Shown: piece after piece, positions 28,201 to 41,499 of the stretch | Numbering within the stretch: the first letter of the stretch is position 1 | How the letters are laid out: every line of letters starts with the position of its first letter | NCBI GenBank assembly: GCA_002633005.1 | Contig: NMRA01000044.1 | Span: forward strand, 1,162,283-1,210,497 | DNA: 48,215 bases | Direction: 5' to 3' | DNA from: Phoronis australis | Taxonomy: Eukaryota > Phoronida > Phoronidae | Program-made: the position numbers and the translations under genes | The notes under the pieces: generated by a model | The model's database searches: none | What the model saw: only the letters and a program-made list of their open reading frames with translations | What the model was told of the DNA's origin: nothing

Positions 28201-31200
28201 ACCAAACAACCAGACCACCGTGACATATAGTCACGTGAACCTTCCTGTAAACGCAAATTCTAGAGAAGACTTAGATTCGTGCGTATTTAGGCCATGCGGG
28301 CCCCTCATTTTCAAAATTAGGCGCATGCTTGTCTAAATATGAAGCACTTGAATAATAACAATAATAAAATAGGAAAGCAAACTTTGTGTGAGTGTTGCTT
28401 GACTAATTACAAAACGGTTAGCGTTACTTCAGTTTTCAATGGGCGTGTACTGCCTTCGTCGGCTTTTGTGGCGCTTTTGATCTCTAATTGTCTTCCCAGT
28501 CTACATCAAATACTTGTGTAAATTTCCTGTATATATAATTTGTTTCTATATGTAGTTATGTTTTGTCTCATTTATAGTCATAACATGTAGCCCTTTATCG
28601 CCCACGTGCGCTTTGTTTTCATATCTGGGAACGTAGCTTGGTTGACCCACCTGGGCTCCGTTTTCCAATCACAGGAGAATCCGTCGAGCATAAAACAATT
28701 CAAATAAGAAGTACTGCCGGTAAGTATAGACAAATTAAAGATACACTGAAAGACAATTTAAGTGTCATTTCATAAGAGCTTCAAAAGGTAAGAAGGCAGA
28801 TCTATCGCCTGATTAGCATCCGGGTTTACAAGTGAAGTTTAGCAAGTGGCAGATCAGACATCTGATGTGCTTTCTGACGGTACGGCGTGTGAACCGCGTG
28901 TGTGAAATAATTGGCAATTCTTGTTTATTTGCTAGTGTTCACCGGGCGCCTGTATACCAACGCTCCCGTAAGGATTTTAGCTATTATCAGGTGCCCAAAT
29001 ACAGACATCATACTTGGAAAGCGCATTTTGTGTGTTAAAGAAGATCTTTTCTGTTAAACTCCTAAACATAACAACTCCATATACCCAATTAAAAAATATT
29101 ACTACTGATAACACGAACTAATATTCTATCCGCATTTCCTTAATAGACACGCGGTTCCAGAACGTTTTTATTAAGTAAGAACTAGCCTTCTAGTAGCGAT
29201 GTTATTTCGGAGAATAAGTTGCTCCGACTGACCTCAGCTGCTGACTGAATGGTTTCTACACCACTACTATGGACACTGCAAAGGCGTGATGCAGCCGCTA
29301 GTCTGACACCTGTTGCTTAGTTACCCACTCCTGTCGTTTTGTCAACTTTTCTTTCGCTACGTCCACGACTGAGCATTTCATTCCTAACTTCTTTTCTCCA
29401 AATCGAGCATTACAGCACTTTTTCCAAAAAGAATTTGTGCCTGCTTCAGAGACCAGCACAAGACAGTTGCCATTGTCTCACCTGCTACATATTGTTGTGT
29501 GCCGTTAGATGGCAGCCATGACGGAAGTTAGCGTATCTGTCATTCAGACAAGACGTTCTTCCTCACTCACGAATCGCAACTGTGTTCTGATTCACAGGAT
29601 CCTTCTTCCACAAATGAGAATTTTGGCAAGCTGTCATTCTTATTTCATATGCAAGAATTTTATTCTCACGAATACAATTCCTTTCTCATGAACCGTATAC
29701 CTTTCCAGTTCTAGTATAGGTTATAAGCAGATTTGATTTGTGCGAGCAGGAAAGCGCGCGTTACACTGTTTCAAGCACGTGCAACTCGTGCCTCTTGTCA
29801 GCCGTGAAAAGAAGTAGGGTCATGAGAAAAGAATCGAGTTCTGGGAATAGGATTGAGGTTGACGAGAAAATAGCTGCAGTTCTCAAGAAGATAACTGTGT
29901 TAAAGAGAAAGGTACGCTTTTAATGAGAACAACCGGTGCGCGGAACGTGCAGGACGATTGTTAGGCCATAATCCAATCAACTCTAGGAAGCCTAGAAAAT
30001 CATTTCTCGGGGCAATATAATTTTGGTGGTTTTGGTGTCATTAAGTGGAACAATTTAAGAATCTAAAAAGTTCCCAAGGTTTGGCTTGCACATTTTCGAG
30101 AAATTTGACATTTTGCAAAATTTGGCACAGCAATTTGGTACAGAAAATCATTATTTAAAAACCAACAACACTGCGCAAATACTAAATGATGATTTGATTT
30201 GCATTTGTTCATTGGAAGTTACTAGACAAAATAAGATGAAAAAAGTGTTAAAAATAAAAATAAATATTTACCAGCGCCTCTTGTTCGCCGAAAACGCACT
30301 ACTGTGTTGTGATCTCGTATCAAAAGAACAATATTTTTGGGACTTGATAAAGATTTGATATCTAAATCAAATTGTGAAAAACCTAACATTTCCCGTGCTT
30401 CTTCACTGAATTAACCATCATTAAATGACTTTTGAACATCTGGAAAAGGATTTGATCCAAAGTTCCCGTTGCCCCCTGAAATAACCACGGACGAGAAAGA
30501 TATGAGGACTGGGACTATAGCAAATGCCTACCTTGGAATTGTCGTGCAATAAAACACAGCTTCATGTAGCGTCAAACATTCGATTCAGCGGAATTTCTCA
30601 CATATCAGCGCAAAATTACATTCAAATAATGTACAAATCCGAAACCTCAATTAAAAATCAAATGCTTCATTCCTATTGGCCTTGAAATTGTTTCCACGGG
30701 CGTTGAATGTTTTGGTGCACTGACCACAGGCAAACGTATCATTAGCGGTAGCTGCGTTTCTTGCTAGGGGGATTGTGACTGAAGGTTAGCCGAGAGACCT
30801 CATAGGGTGAAATGGAGTTTGGAAATGCCAGACAACATCGCGGTCTCTAAACATTGTTTATTCTTTTTGCTTGGAACCGTTTTAAGAGTAGTAAAGTTGT
30901 TAAAAGCATTGGTTGAACTGTAAAAAACAATATTGGGATGGTTTTCTCAGCAAAACCGATAAGTGTGTATTGACGTCAATTTTCTCCCTGTGATATTTGT
31001 AACTGTGGTTGTCTTAACTTACCTCTGCGTGCAATGTTTTTGATTTATGTAACACTCCCTAATAACAATATCTCTTTTCTTGTATCCAATGTACCCGTTT
31101 CAATATTAGAAAAATGTTTTCCTTGTGCAAAAATGTCATTTTAAATTTCCGTCGTGAATACTTAAAAGAAAATAGGACAAAACCTGAAGCGTCAGTAGGT

Positions 31201-31649
31201 GCAAAATTGGTGATTTTCATCAGAACCACACCATTATCAGTATCACACACACATACAAAGTTTGAGATGAATCTGAACTATGGTCTCCAGAGTGATTTTT
31301 CTATTTCTTTTAATTTTCTTGTGTAATGGATCTTAAGACATGCGCGCTTAAACAAAAGACACCCGCCTGCGCATAGAAGTGGCGATTTGGCGAATGCGCT
31401 TAGTCTGTGAATCATTCGAGAAAAAAGAAAAAGCGCATTAGTTCGGATATAGCCAGATGGGCATAAACACCGCGTGCGTATACGAATGCGGCAGAATTTA
31501 TTATTGATTTTATTCAATTAATACCCTTATCCAACAACTTAATAAATTCACCATCTAATTAATGGCGAGGAAGTGAGGGTACTTCCATGGAAGGTGTATA
31601 CGGGATATGCCACTTAGATAAGTGACGTTTTCAGATCAAGTTGTTTCCG
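25225..31649. other. Long stretch without a recognised gene
   Basis: Open frames up to 120 codons occur (27451-27813, plus) but show no family similarity or consistent splice borders. A plus-strand frame at 29738-29920 (KESSSGNRIEVDEKIAAVLK, then KITVLKRK) ends at an AAAG/GTACGC donor-like site and could be an exon of an unknown gene. Otherwise I see nothing. If the start at 47002 is real, this is first-intron sequence. Confidence 0.45.
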
Positions 31650-32065
31650 AGTGCCCACCAAAGGGTGTCTTTTCCGACAAAACATGGTACAAAAGTTCAC
31701 TATGAGAGTTCTAAACAGTATACATGTGGAAGGTGACATTTTGAAAGCTTTTGTTGCAAAAGACGCACTCATGTTTGACAATATTATATCTCAGTCATCC
31801 GATAACATGTTGGAAAATCCAGCTCTCCAAGAATCCCTATGAAGGGTTAGATTTTTGGAATTAATCCCCGCAAAAGGGATGTGGCTCTGGAGCAAAGCTC
31901 TACCGATTAAGAAAGGGTGAAATTTTCATAGGAACTCCCCACAAATGGGTCCAATTCTTTCGAGACCACTCTTTAAACGAGTGGGTGTCCTAATTTTCAA
32001 GGTGAAAGGCACCTCTTCAAAATATAGGGGAGAACTACCCTCCGGATTTTCTTGTATACAAATAG
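31650..32065. repeat. Ladder of short hairpins
   Basis: Seven or more small inverted repeats follow each other, most of them 30-45 bp apart: CCCACCAAAGGGTG, CCCTATGAAGGG, CCCCGCAAAAGGG, GAGCAAAGCTC, CCCACAAATGGG, CACTCTTTAAACGAGTG, GGTGAAAGGCACC, AGGGGAGAACTACCCT. Loops are often A-rich, and the first lies about 180 bp before the rest. The linkers (TTTTTGGAATTAATC, GAAATTTTCATAGGA) are AT-rich. No open frame fits. Confidence 0.7.
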
Positions 32066-33361
32066 TTCATGTACATGTTTAACGTGAGTGTAGTAAGCAG
32101 CACACGATGATAATTAAAGACATATGTTAAAACTATAATAGTATTAGGTAATTATCGCTAATATAGTGCTAACAGGCACTTTCAATGCCTGAGTGATTTT
32201 GTAGTCGAGTAACTAATCGTTATTTATCCTGAGCGCTGCATTTTCGTGACGTCTCGTTTACTGGATGTTTGTCCTATAGAGGGTAAATAATCTTCGTTAC
32301 TCGCGCACCCCAAGGGCGTTCTCATTATCAGGATTTTTTCTCATAAACACACTTTTTGTCACGAGTTGCAGTTCTTTTCTCATTCGTCGAAATTCTGTTG
32401 TCACCAATAAAATTCTGTAATCACATGTCCCATGTGTTGCAGTGTATGGCTATAGCAGTGTACGGATGGATTGATACAATATACTAGGCACGTGCTACCT
32501 AATGTAAACGTAAGTAACCCATGCCTAACAGACGTGAAAATAAAGACGGTTTGTAAGAAAAGAGATGACCTGGTAGAGCCGGACTGCGTTTTAATGAGAA
32601 AGGCATGCCGTTAATGAAAATTCACGCGCGGAACGCAAGAAGCGAAGATTATGTACCCTGCTATTGACAACTCGAAGGATCGTGGGAGTACAAGTTTGTA
32701 AAAGTCACGAAAAGATAGTTTGAAATCAAGCGAAAGTAAAACTTCGATGTACAGACGCTGATAACAATTCTGAGACCAGTGTAATGCTTTCGAACAGGGA
32801 ACGTGATGTAGTTAGGATATTTATCTTTTCGTCGATGCATATATTTTCTTTATTTCTCACTGAAAATACTGAACGCGTTCCCTTATAGATCAACTTTTAC
32901 ACCGTAATTAATACATGAAATAAGATAAATTTCTAATCCAATGTCTATGCCATGAGCGCACTTAAAGACATGAATGTGATATCCTCAACTGCATCGACAT
33001 TAGCACAATGACAAAGAATAAAAACCCATAATGTTCTGGATGACACTGGGGAAAGGGCAAGTATGCATGTTCAATAAGCTTTGATTGCTACGAATTTAGT
33101 TGCAGAAAATTAGATTTCATTGATGCACATCAGCTTGTCTCCTTCAATTTTCAATCCGTCATTTAATAAAATCACTCACACTGCCGGGGTCAACGAATGT
33201 GGCCGTTTGGTGGGCCACTAAACACGCTAGTGTCGCGCCCCCTCCAGAACAACTTCAAAATAGTCGAAGAGGCGAAGGAGAAAATATAGATGGAATAACT
33301 TGCATGCTACCCAAAATAGACCCAATATATCACGTGCGGCTATGCCCCCCACCCCAGTCAC
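32066..33361. other. No gene recognised
   Basis: No exon, RNA or clear repeat seen. Confidence 0.5.
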
Positions 33362-33381
33362 CTATGGTGTGCCGCCCATGT
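33362..33381. repeat. TGGTGYGCCGCCCATGT word, copy 2
   Basis: CTATGGTGTGCCGCCCATGT here and CCATGGTGCGCCGCCCATGT at 18-37, both just after C-rich sequence, are probably ends of one dispersed repeat. Confidence 0.5.
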
Positions 33382-33449
33382 ATATGAAGAGTTATAACCA
33401 TGAACTCCCCCACTGAGCTTTGCGAGTCCGCGAAATTGGCCAGCCTCCC

Positions 33450-33588
33450 GTTCAGTAACGCTAGGACCTCGCTAAAATGCAAGACTTCGCGAGATTACGT
33501 GATATATTGCCGTGCGTTTTAAATAAGAGCACGAGACTTTGGCTAGGCTTTAGCTAGGTCCTAGCGTAGGTCCTAGCCGTTACTGAAC
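33450..33588. mobile_element. Fold-back element GTTCAGTAA family, copy 2 (short)
   Basis: Starts GTTCAGTAACGCTAGGACCT and ends CCTAGCCGTTACTGAAC. The left half matches 21917-22202 closely (GCAAGACTTCGCGAGATTACG), while the right half is shortened. The flank CAGCCTCCC before it equals the inverse of the flank after copy 1, so the true ends lie about 9 bp further out. Confidence 0.8.
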
Positions 33589-35577
33589 GCACGCCTGTAT
33601 TGCGATCGTCGTATAGCTTAACCAATCACGTGAACTGACGGATCTCGGTTGTCGTAACACGAAACCCAACCACAATATTTCGAATGGTAACGCCGGCGTA
33701 CGCCTTATAATGGTCGCTTTAGTCGTGGCTGTAGGAGGGGCAGCGTGTGCCAGTTAACCGGAGTAGAATCATACTTGAATTAGAAACTGCAAAACATGAT
33801 TTCTTTGTTATAATCAGCTTTTAATTTATCTCAGATATCTCAAAGTAGTATCTCAAATTAACGTGAAGCTCTCCTGAGTGTTGCCGCCCTAATTTTTAAT
33901 GTTGCTCTTGTCTTGCAATGTTCCGTCCGGTTTGAATAAATGATTTTGCTCTTGAAATTCTAAACTGGAATTTATTAACACGTAGGATAAAATTGGGATC
34001 TCGTTTTGCCAGAGATGACCCTGGTACGGCTGGAAAACATTTCCCATGTGCCGGTAAGTCGCACTGCATTGTTTATACGGCCTTTGTCGGTTCTCGAATT
34101 GAAATAAGACGATCTTCAATTTGACATAGTTTAGGCACCTAAGATTGTAAAAAAAATCAACGAATCTGTTCCTTAAGGAGACATGGAACGCGAAAGTTCG
34201 TCAAAAATATATTTTAAATAATTCCTGATGAAAGAACCATCTCGCAAAGTCTAGTACAGAGTTATTCACTTTCCCCTGTGAGGAAATTTCCAGAAAAAAA
34301 TCACAAACTTCATGATTTTGAAATACGCGAGAAGGAAAATCTCTGTGGTAACCATAGAGTTTATCTCACTCCCATTTATGATAAATTTGCACATACGCTC
34401 AAAGTCAGTTGCTTGGAGTCGCTTGAGGTCAAAGGTCGCATTTCCATATAGGGAAAATATGCTACGCCTGTCTTGCCATACCAAATAAGGAAACGTGGGA
34501 GAAAAATCGACGAGGTCGCGGACAGCTGACAGATCGTTTTAATATTTGAAACTCAAAAGAAAATGCTTTGATATCAACAGAAATTGGGAACTTACTAACA
34601 TACATTGGATTGTTGAAAAGAACTCACTGTTTCCGCTCCACATGCCCAGATTTCTCACCACAAATGTCACGCGAATGTCTTGCATCTACGGAACGCGCAA
34701 ATGTATTTACATGTCGAAAATAACTGAACATTAGTCTACGATTCAGACGGACATGATCAAAGATCTTTCGACAGACATTTTTAATAACAACACCATTATA
34801 TCTTTGATAATGGCATCCCTGATATTCAAATCATTAACAACATTTGTCGCCCATATCAGCAGTCATTTGGAGACCACATGTGAATTTACAGTTCAAGCAA
34901 GAATGCTAATTAGTTATCATAAACGTTCTCGGCATTTAATTAGCCTGATTATAAAATAGAAATGTTACATTCCGATTACACAATTCATGAAGATTTGTTG
35001 GTATAACAATATGTTTTTATTATTTTTGTAAACACTACGATGTACCGGCCTCAGTCATCATCAGTCGTTCATGTTCCTGCGGCAGTTTGAATGGATATTT
35101 AGTCAACACAAAACTCCTTAATAGGAGGCGATTGCCATTAAAAAGAAAACACAAGATACGACGACAGAACATCGCTTTCAAACATTTGGTAATTCGTATC
35201 CCTGAAAACATATCCCCGTCGGGTATCCCGGTCATTCAGGTTACGTTCCCCACTTCTGGAGTATCGGGTGACAAGCATCAAAGTGAGGTTACTTGGTTGA
35301 TGGATGATTATCGCAAACTACTGACCTGGATTGCCAGCTGTATATGTAACCTTCCGTCTCTTCACAAAACAGACATATGTAGTCTCCTATACACAGGAAG
35401 TCTCCCATACTTTTTCCTACAATAGATAATCATATCGTACACGACCGTTGCTTCTTTTATTCCTGGGAAGCGAATTCATGGCAGGACATATGGCAAACAT
35501 AAACAAACAATCATGAGTTGTACGTGTATACTATTTGGGCTGTTGCAACGTGTTGCGATATATTGTGACAGACTAAG
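33589..35577. other. No gene recognised
   Basis: A 112-codon plus frame (35087-35425) and short minus frames lack similarity to any family I know. Confidence 0.45.
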
Positions 35578-35833
35578 ATTGCACTGTAGATTGATCAACG
35601 GAAGTTTATACGTTTCTACAAGATGAGGACTACCATCAGGTAGCACACGTAACATTTTTTCTAGGTTTCAGTGCGGGTAAATTACACACAAGGTTTTGCA
35701 TAATGTCCCAGTCTCCGACTGCACTGCAGACTGGTCAATGAGAGTCAATACACTTTTGCAAGATGAAGTCTACCACGAGATAGCACACGCAACTTTGTCC
35801 AGGTTTCACTGCGGGTAAATTACGCACAAGGTC
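35578..35833. repeat. Two-copy tandem repeat, 140-bp period
   Basis: Copies 35578-35694 and 35718-35833 share GCACTG(T/C)AGA, AAGATGA, TAGCACACG, AGGTTTCA and GCGGGTAAATTAC in order. Non-coding. Confidence 0.85.
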
Positions 35834-36045
35834 CAAGATACTGACCGTCGGTAGTTCACTTCCTGACCTTCGCTTTTTTTTCGTAAATAGCTTTTTATAG
35901 TTCCAAATGGACTGCAGCTATAGGTAACTGAGTGCAGTCGAATTAACCGAATAAATACTTCTTGTCATGACGGGTTAATCGTTTGCAGAACCTACACTAA
36001 TGTTTTGACAGATTTGTAGGATTGAAGATACTAGTTAATGACTTC

Positions 36046-36187
36046 AGGGAGAAAGAAAGAGAGATAAGATACGAGAGAGGGGAAGGGAGGGAGAGAGAGA
36101 GAGGGAGAGAAGGGGGGACGGGGAGGGAAAGACGGATGGAGAGGACGGGAGAAAGAGAGATGTAGAGGGGGAGGAAGGGGAGAGAAT
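36046..36187. repeat. Purine-rich (GA)n tract
   Basis: Almost pure A/G on the plus strand (GGGAGAGAG, GGGGAGGGAAAG). The proline/serine/leucine-rich minus frames here are artefacts of it. Confidence 0.95.
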
Positions 36188-36630
36188 ACAAATATTGTCA
36201 TATAATGCAAGCCAGAGATCTCCAAAGGCAACTGCTGCTTCACCACCTTATATAGAGTTAACCATACACATGATATGCAATAGAAAATAAAATAGAAGTA
36301 AATAATTATTATGAATTATTCATTCATTAAACAGTTGCGGGTAGACTGACATAGGACATCCGTGGCTACCTCAATAAATATAACAACCAAGAGCACATCA
36401 GTTTGTTATAAAGTAGGATTACGGCCTTAACCCTCCCCAGAACTGCGCTATCAAGAGATAAACATGTAAGACAAACCAACTACTTGAGTTATTGACTATC
36501 TCATTGAGACACTTGTTTTACAATAGTTTTAACGAAAAGTCAATACTGGTTGATATAATTTCAGCCAATTAAACATTTTAATTGGTTTATCATCGAAGAT
36601 AAATTAGACGTAGTTGAAAACAGTGTAAGG

Positions 36631-37260
36631 TTTTGTAGGACCCTGGAAAAATCCACCCTGGACAAACTTCGGATCATCATGTCTCAGATATGGCTGATCG
36701 GGTTTATATGAAACTTTTAAGTATCATGTTTTACGTACTGTTCTCAACAACGCTGTCATGAATTATTTTCCTAAAATAATTTTCCATTTCGGCATGAGGG
36801 GCTATCAAAGTAGAGGACTTTTAACATTTTCACAAAAATTCTAAAGTTGCATAAAACGAAAGCGAATTGGTTTCTTAGACAATTGTAGCAGCGTTTTTGA
36901 AATCTCATCTTGGACATTTATGACAAACAAAATTTGATCATGTTCTTGACGCTGTGGTTCTTTTATCAAGGTGCCTGTCTTTTTTAATTAATTATATTAA
37001 AAGGACATGTTCACGTGTCCCAATTAATGGAAGACTGACAAAAAGTCACAGGTCAAACTCTACAGACATTTTACTTTCAGTAAACATGCACTTTTAAGGA
37101 ATTAAAATCTATAATTTGGTAGATAAAAGTCCCAATTAATAACAGATAGATGAAGTCACAAATCAAATTATACAGACCCTCTTTCTTCTGTAAATAAGCG
37201 CTTTTACTGAGTGAAAATATCTAAAGTTTGGCAGATATTTGACTAAATACGCAGGCTTGT
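36631..37260. repeat. Dispersed repeat B, copy 1
   Basis: Ordered matches with 46297-46700: GGACCCT, ATATGGCTG/AAATGGCTG, AACTTT(T/C)AAGTAT, ACTGTTCT, AATTTGATCATGTT and AATACGCAG(G/A)C(T/C)TGTCA. Diverged and non-coding. Function unknown. Confidence 0.65.
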
Positions 37261-40200
37261 CACTACGTTCCTGCATAACTTTTAAAACGCCTGATGAAGA
37301 TAATACTATAAGCTACGTTTTGATAATCGATTTAAAGTTATATCGGCTCGTTTGTTGCGCTGGCGTCAAATTGCGCAAAACGAAACAAAAGAGTCGTTAC
37401 CGTGTGACTTCCGATTTTCGACGAGCAAGAGGGATAACGGCGAAGAGCAGTCAGCAAATAATACTCCAAGGTTGTTAATAAAAACGTCATCCACTAAAAA
37501 CTCGGTTCCAAACGAGAAAAAATTGTGATCGCAGACGTGGTACCCTAGTCAACGGCCGCCATCAGCGAATTGTCGAGTCACACGGCTGAGTCTCAAACGC
37601 GGTGTTAGTAAATCATAATAACACAGCCTTCATTTTGATTCCATAAATATCATAGACAAGCAGGTCAAGTAATGATCTAACAGAACAGCAATATTAAGAA
37701 AAGGCATTGGCGTGTTGGTCGGTGTTGTCTTGTGTTCTTCCTCTTAAAGGGATGATGATCGATGATAGGGTCAAAATCTCATTTTGGGATTGTTGTTGGG
37801 TAGGTTACACTTTTTGGTGTTTTTAGTGTTAAAACAGCAAAAAATGTTGCATTGTGGTTTCATTAGTAACCATCGACTACCGACATTGGCTTCCAGTCAT
37901 TTGACTAATTAACTGAAATCGAGGTCGGTGACGTTGAGTTTAAAATAGACTTTTTGCTCTGCTAGCAAAGGATCGGGTTGGACATTCTCGTTAAGTTTTA
38001 TAGAGTTTATCAATAGCGCCAAATCAAACCCACTAGCTCTGCAATAGTTGCCGCACTTCCTGCCACTGAGCCAAATCCCACATGCTAAATAATAAGCATT
38101 TTAGCGCGTCTAACTGGGAAAGCATCGGGATTGGTTTCACCGAATCTCTGGCATAAAACGGCGAAAATTGGCGATTTGAAATGCACCACCAAAATACAAA
38201 GATTTTTGTTGTTTTAGTCAAACCTAATAACGTGAAAAAGTCTACATCATCCAACAATACCAGTAAAACCGATAACGTCTCCTAAGCGTAACAGTTTTCA
38301 CCCTCTCGATCGCGCACGTAATGGTGTTAATCTCGTGCAACAGCAGTTCTCGCCTGGAGGCCGTGAAAGAACAATTAAATTACACCTGGTTGATTTTCGT
38401 CACCAGTTAATATATTCCGTTCCATTGAGCTTTGTGTGATTGGTCTAATACATTCTGACGTTTCGTTGATTCCTGTTTCATTGAAGATTATCAATGACTT
38501 GAGTCTACTTATTTCCTGCCTTTTTTAAATTGTACTTGTCACAGAACATAACTTTATGCTTTCAAATATCAAAATCACAAAATACTATTTAAAACATACG
38601 CTCAGTGTTTTAATGCCGTGGTTGTTGACACAGGACCTCGCAAATATCACGTGAGCAGATGCTATGTCGCCACGGTGAGGTAGTCATTTTGGCCAATGCA
38701 TTGTGCGGTTTGTCATCAAATACGGGTCCGGATCAACGGACATGCTGTGTTTGCCGGCGCCACCATAAACAAAACATCGAAATTACCCTCGATGTTCGCG
38801 GTCTATCTAGTGACATGTTTGTATGTTTTCGTTTGCAAATCTTTTAAGAACACACGAATGGTGCCGTTTAAAAAAGAAACGGTATCCTGTGAAGAAATGG
38901 GAGAGACGAGCAACATTCCATAAAAAGATATTTGCTGCAAGAATTGGTAATATTTAAATAAACGACTAAATGTTTCTTTATCATCAGATTTCCATTTACG
39001 TTCAGAAAATGGTGAGCCAAAAACTGAACATATGCGGTATATTTCTCTGCAAGTAAGCAGGCCACTCGCATTTTGTTAGCTCACAGGTAATTTTATTCTT
39101 GTGGTATAGTTTTTTCATTTCTTTCTTCATTCATCTGTGTATTCGTATTAGTGCAGTGCTCTGTTTCTCGCGACACAGAGCCATACTCTCCTCGGCAAAC
39201 TGTCACATTGGTTTCGGTGACGCACCAGCATCAAGTCACAACTGGCAAATTATAAATTGACGAGTAACATGATATAAAAATAAACTTAATTTTTTGCACG
39301 AGATTTTTTGAAATAAGTGGATGAAGGCTACAGTCGAGACAGCCCAGTGTTTTTATTGCTTGGCGGAAAGTTATTTCTACGTCTGAGTAATTAGGATATC
39401 AAAATGCAATGGAGCATCAAATACATTTCGTTTGTGACGTCATGTTCCTATGACCGCCAGTGGAAGATCAGAGACAAAACACTTTCAATTCTGGTTTCAC
39501 ACCAAAGCAAAAACACAGATAAGCTAAAACTCAGCTTCAAAACACTGAGTGATTTACAAAAGTGGTTTGAAGGCAATATGTCTTTTGAGTGGGAAGAAAA
39601 CACCAGACTCCCAGCAGGAGTCGCACGTACACACAGCGGGGCAGTAGACGTAAATATACACCAGCATCTACTACTTAAATGACAGAAACACTAAAGTGTA
39701 TCTCTGTACCAGGCATTCAGTCAAAGTTGATTCCTTTTACATTTTACTGCTGTGAAAAATCGGATGCCATTGAGTACAGAGAGTCACTGGACCGCCACAC
39801 CAAAGTCGGATTGCAACTGGTGGCAGTGTCAATCGTGTGTTCCAGAACGTCACAATTAATTAATAATCTCTTCATTCAACGTACCATTGGACGAATCAAT
39901 GTTTTAGTCATGAATCAATGTCATACCTTAGACGATGGAGGTCTAAATATGTTTTCTCGGTTTTACTGTTCAAATACATTTCTGTTTTACCCAAATTCTC
40001 CTAGAACGAACCACATTGAACGATTTCTGAACTAGGCTGTGGGTGAATTCTCTCCGCACGATTATTGGCTGCACATGTGGGATGTAAAATAAAACAAAGT
40101 TATTTTCGCAGATAGACTGAATTTCTTGACAACCAGTTGTCTCTCAATACAAAACCAATGTACGTATGGGTCCAACAAAATGATCAGATAGAAGGCCAAT

Positions 40201-41499
40201 TAGCAGGCTAAAAATCGTAAATTCAATCGTGACTATGAGCCCGGTTTTCTGTTATTGACTTCAAATTCGTAAAATTCTGACCCTGAATCTGAGCTCTATG
40301 TCTTTTCAAACCTCTGTCTAAGTCTTAGGTTGATTATTTGAAAAAACAACCATTGATGCGTTTATGAATTTACCAATCAATGGATTTTTTCATGCCGTCA
40401 ATTTTGATGTATAGCATTTAGACAAACGCATCGCATAGAACTCGCATAATATTCAAAATTTTGGTGAAATATTTACGAGATGACTTACTTTTCATCCGCC
40501 CCTGATGTGTATTGGTAACTGCCATAAGTCGGTCTGTTGTCGTACTCTGCAACTCCAAACGCTATTGTTTTTGTTACGGAAACTGGAACTTGACCTGATG
40601 ACAACGACGTGTCCTCAACTATCTGCGCATGCTAAGACGAGTTTCTTGTTTTACAGCTGTAGTACTAATATTTATAAGCCTACATTAGTCTGCCCTCGAT
40701 TTCAACGGCGCGAGGTTGTTTTTTCTGATGGTACTGTGTGGAGCTGAGGACAGTCTTGACTCCTACGCTGAAACGATTTTCTGTGAAACCGTATTTTGAC
40801 TCATAGAAAGCGACCAATAAAATTGGACTTGAGAAATTTTGATCTGGTTCGCTTAATCTCACATAAGTTGTAATGGTGTGTTTATTTATCAAGAGTCAGA
40901 TTTTTCTGTCACGTGGTTTCATTAGCTAGATAGCACGGACAGTCTTTGGATGTAAAAACCAGTCGCATTTTAAGCCGTCGTTTCCAAACATCAACTATTT
41001 AAAATGATGTTTTTACAAAGAGGAAAGAATTCTTATCGCAGACGGAGCACGGATCAGGATTTTAACTGCAAACGATTTCTTTTAAGAAAGGAATTGTCAG
41101 CACTTTAAACGACAGAAAAAATGCTCATATGTTGAAAACCAACTATGGTAATCGTCGCGACATCAGTTTCCATCATATTGTTAATTATCAATATTTTCAT
41201 GTTACTTTAATAGAACTCAATTTACAGCAGAGTTTGGTTGTTTTCATTAGGTATAGTTGAGGGATACGTTTCTCCGAATTTACGTTCTACTAATTTACGA
41301 TTTGTGCAACTGGCTTCATAATTCAAATCTGCACTTGAAGAGCGCGACGTAAAGTTGTTTGAGTCGAGTTAGAACATCATTTTGCCGTGGCTAGACTCCG
41401 ACGGGTCACCAAGTGCGAACGTTTGTTTATGCTCTCATAATTTGTGTAAATCATGGTACTCCAACTCCAAATCAAAAACACTTATCTTGATATCACCGC
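37261..41499. other. No recognised gene; two adjoining plus-strand open frames
   Basis: Frames 39404-39682 (92 codons) and 39679-40035 (118 codons) overlap by one ATGA and are the longest adjoining pair in the right half. The first has a mixed composition with words such as DRQWKIRDKTLSI; the second is cysteine-containing. I recognise neither, and both could be chance or transposon remains. Confidence 0.3.

Noticed and set aside
28560-28680. Minus-strand peptide SYVPRYENKAHVGDKGLH as an exon
   Set aside because: The candidate acceptor lacks a pyrimidine tract and no family match is seen.
35997-36246. Proline/serine/leucine-rich minus-strand open frames
   Set aside because: Product of the purine-rich low-complexity tract.
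38230-38300. Minus-strand GDVIGFTGIVG peptide resembling the ITPR start
   Set aside because: In-frame stops lie on both sides within about 15 codons.
38575-38690. Minus-strand peptide GDIASAHVIFARSC followed by a GTATGT donor-like site, a possible missing first beta-trefoil exon
   Set aside because: No acceptor or in-frame start lies upstream, the phase does not fit exon 23451-23524, and similarity beyond GDI is poor.
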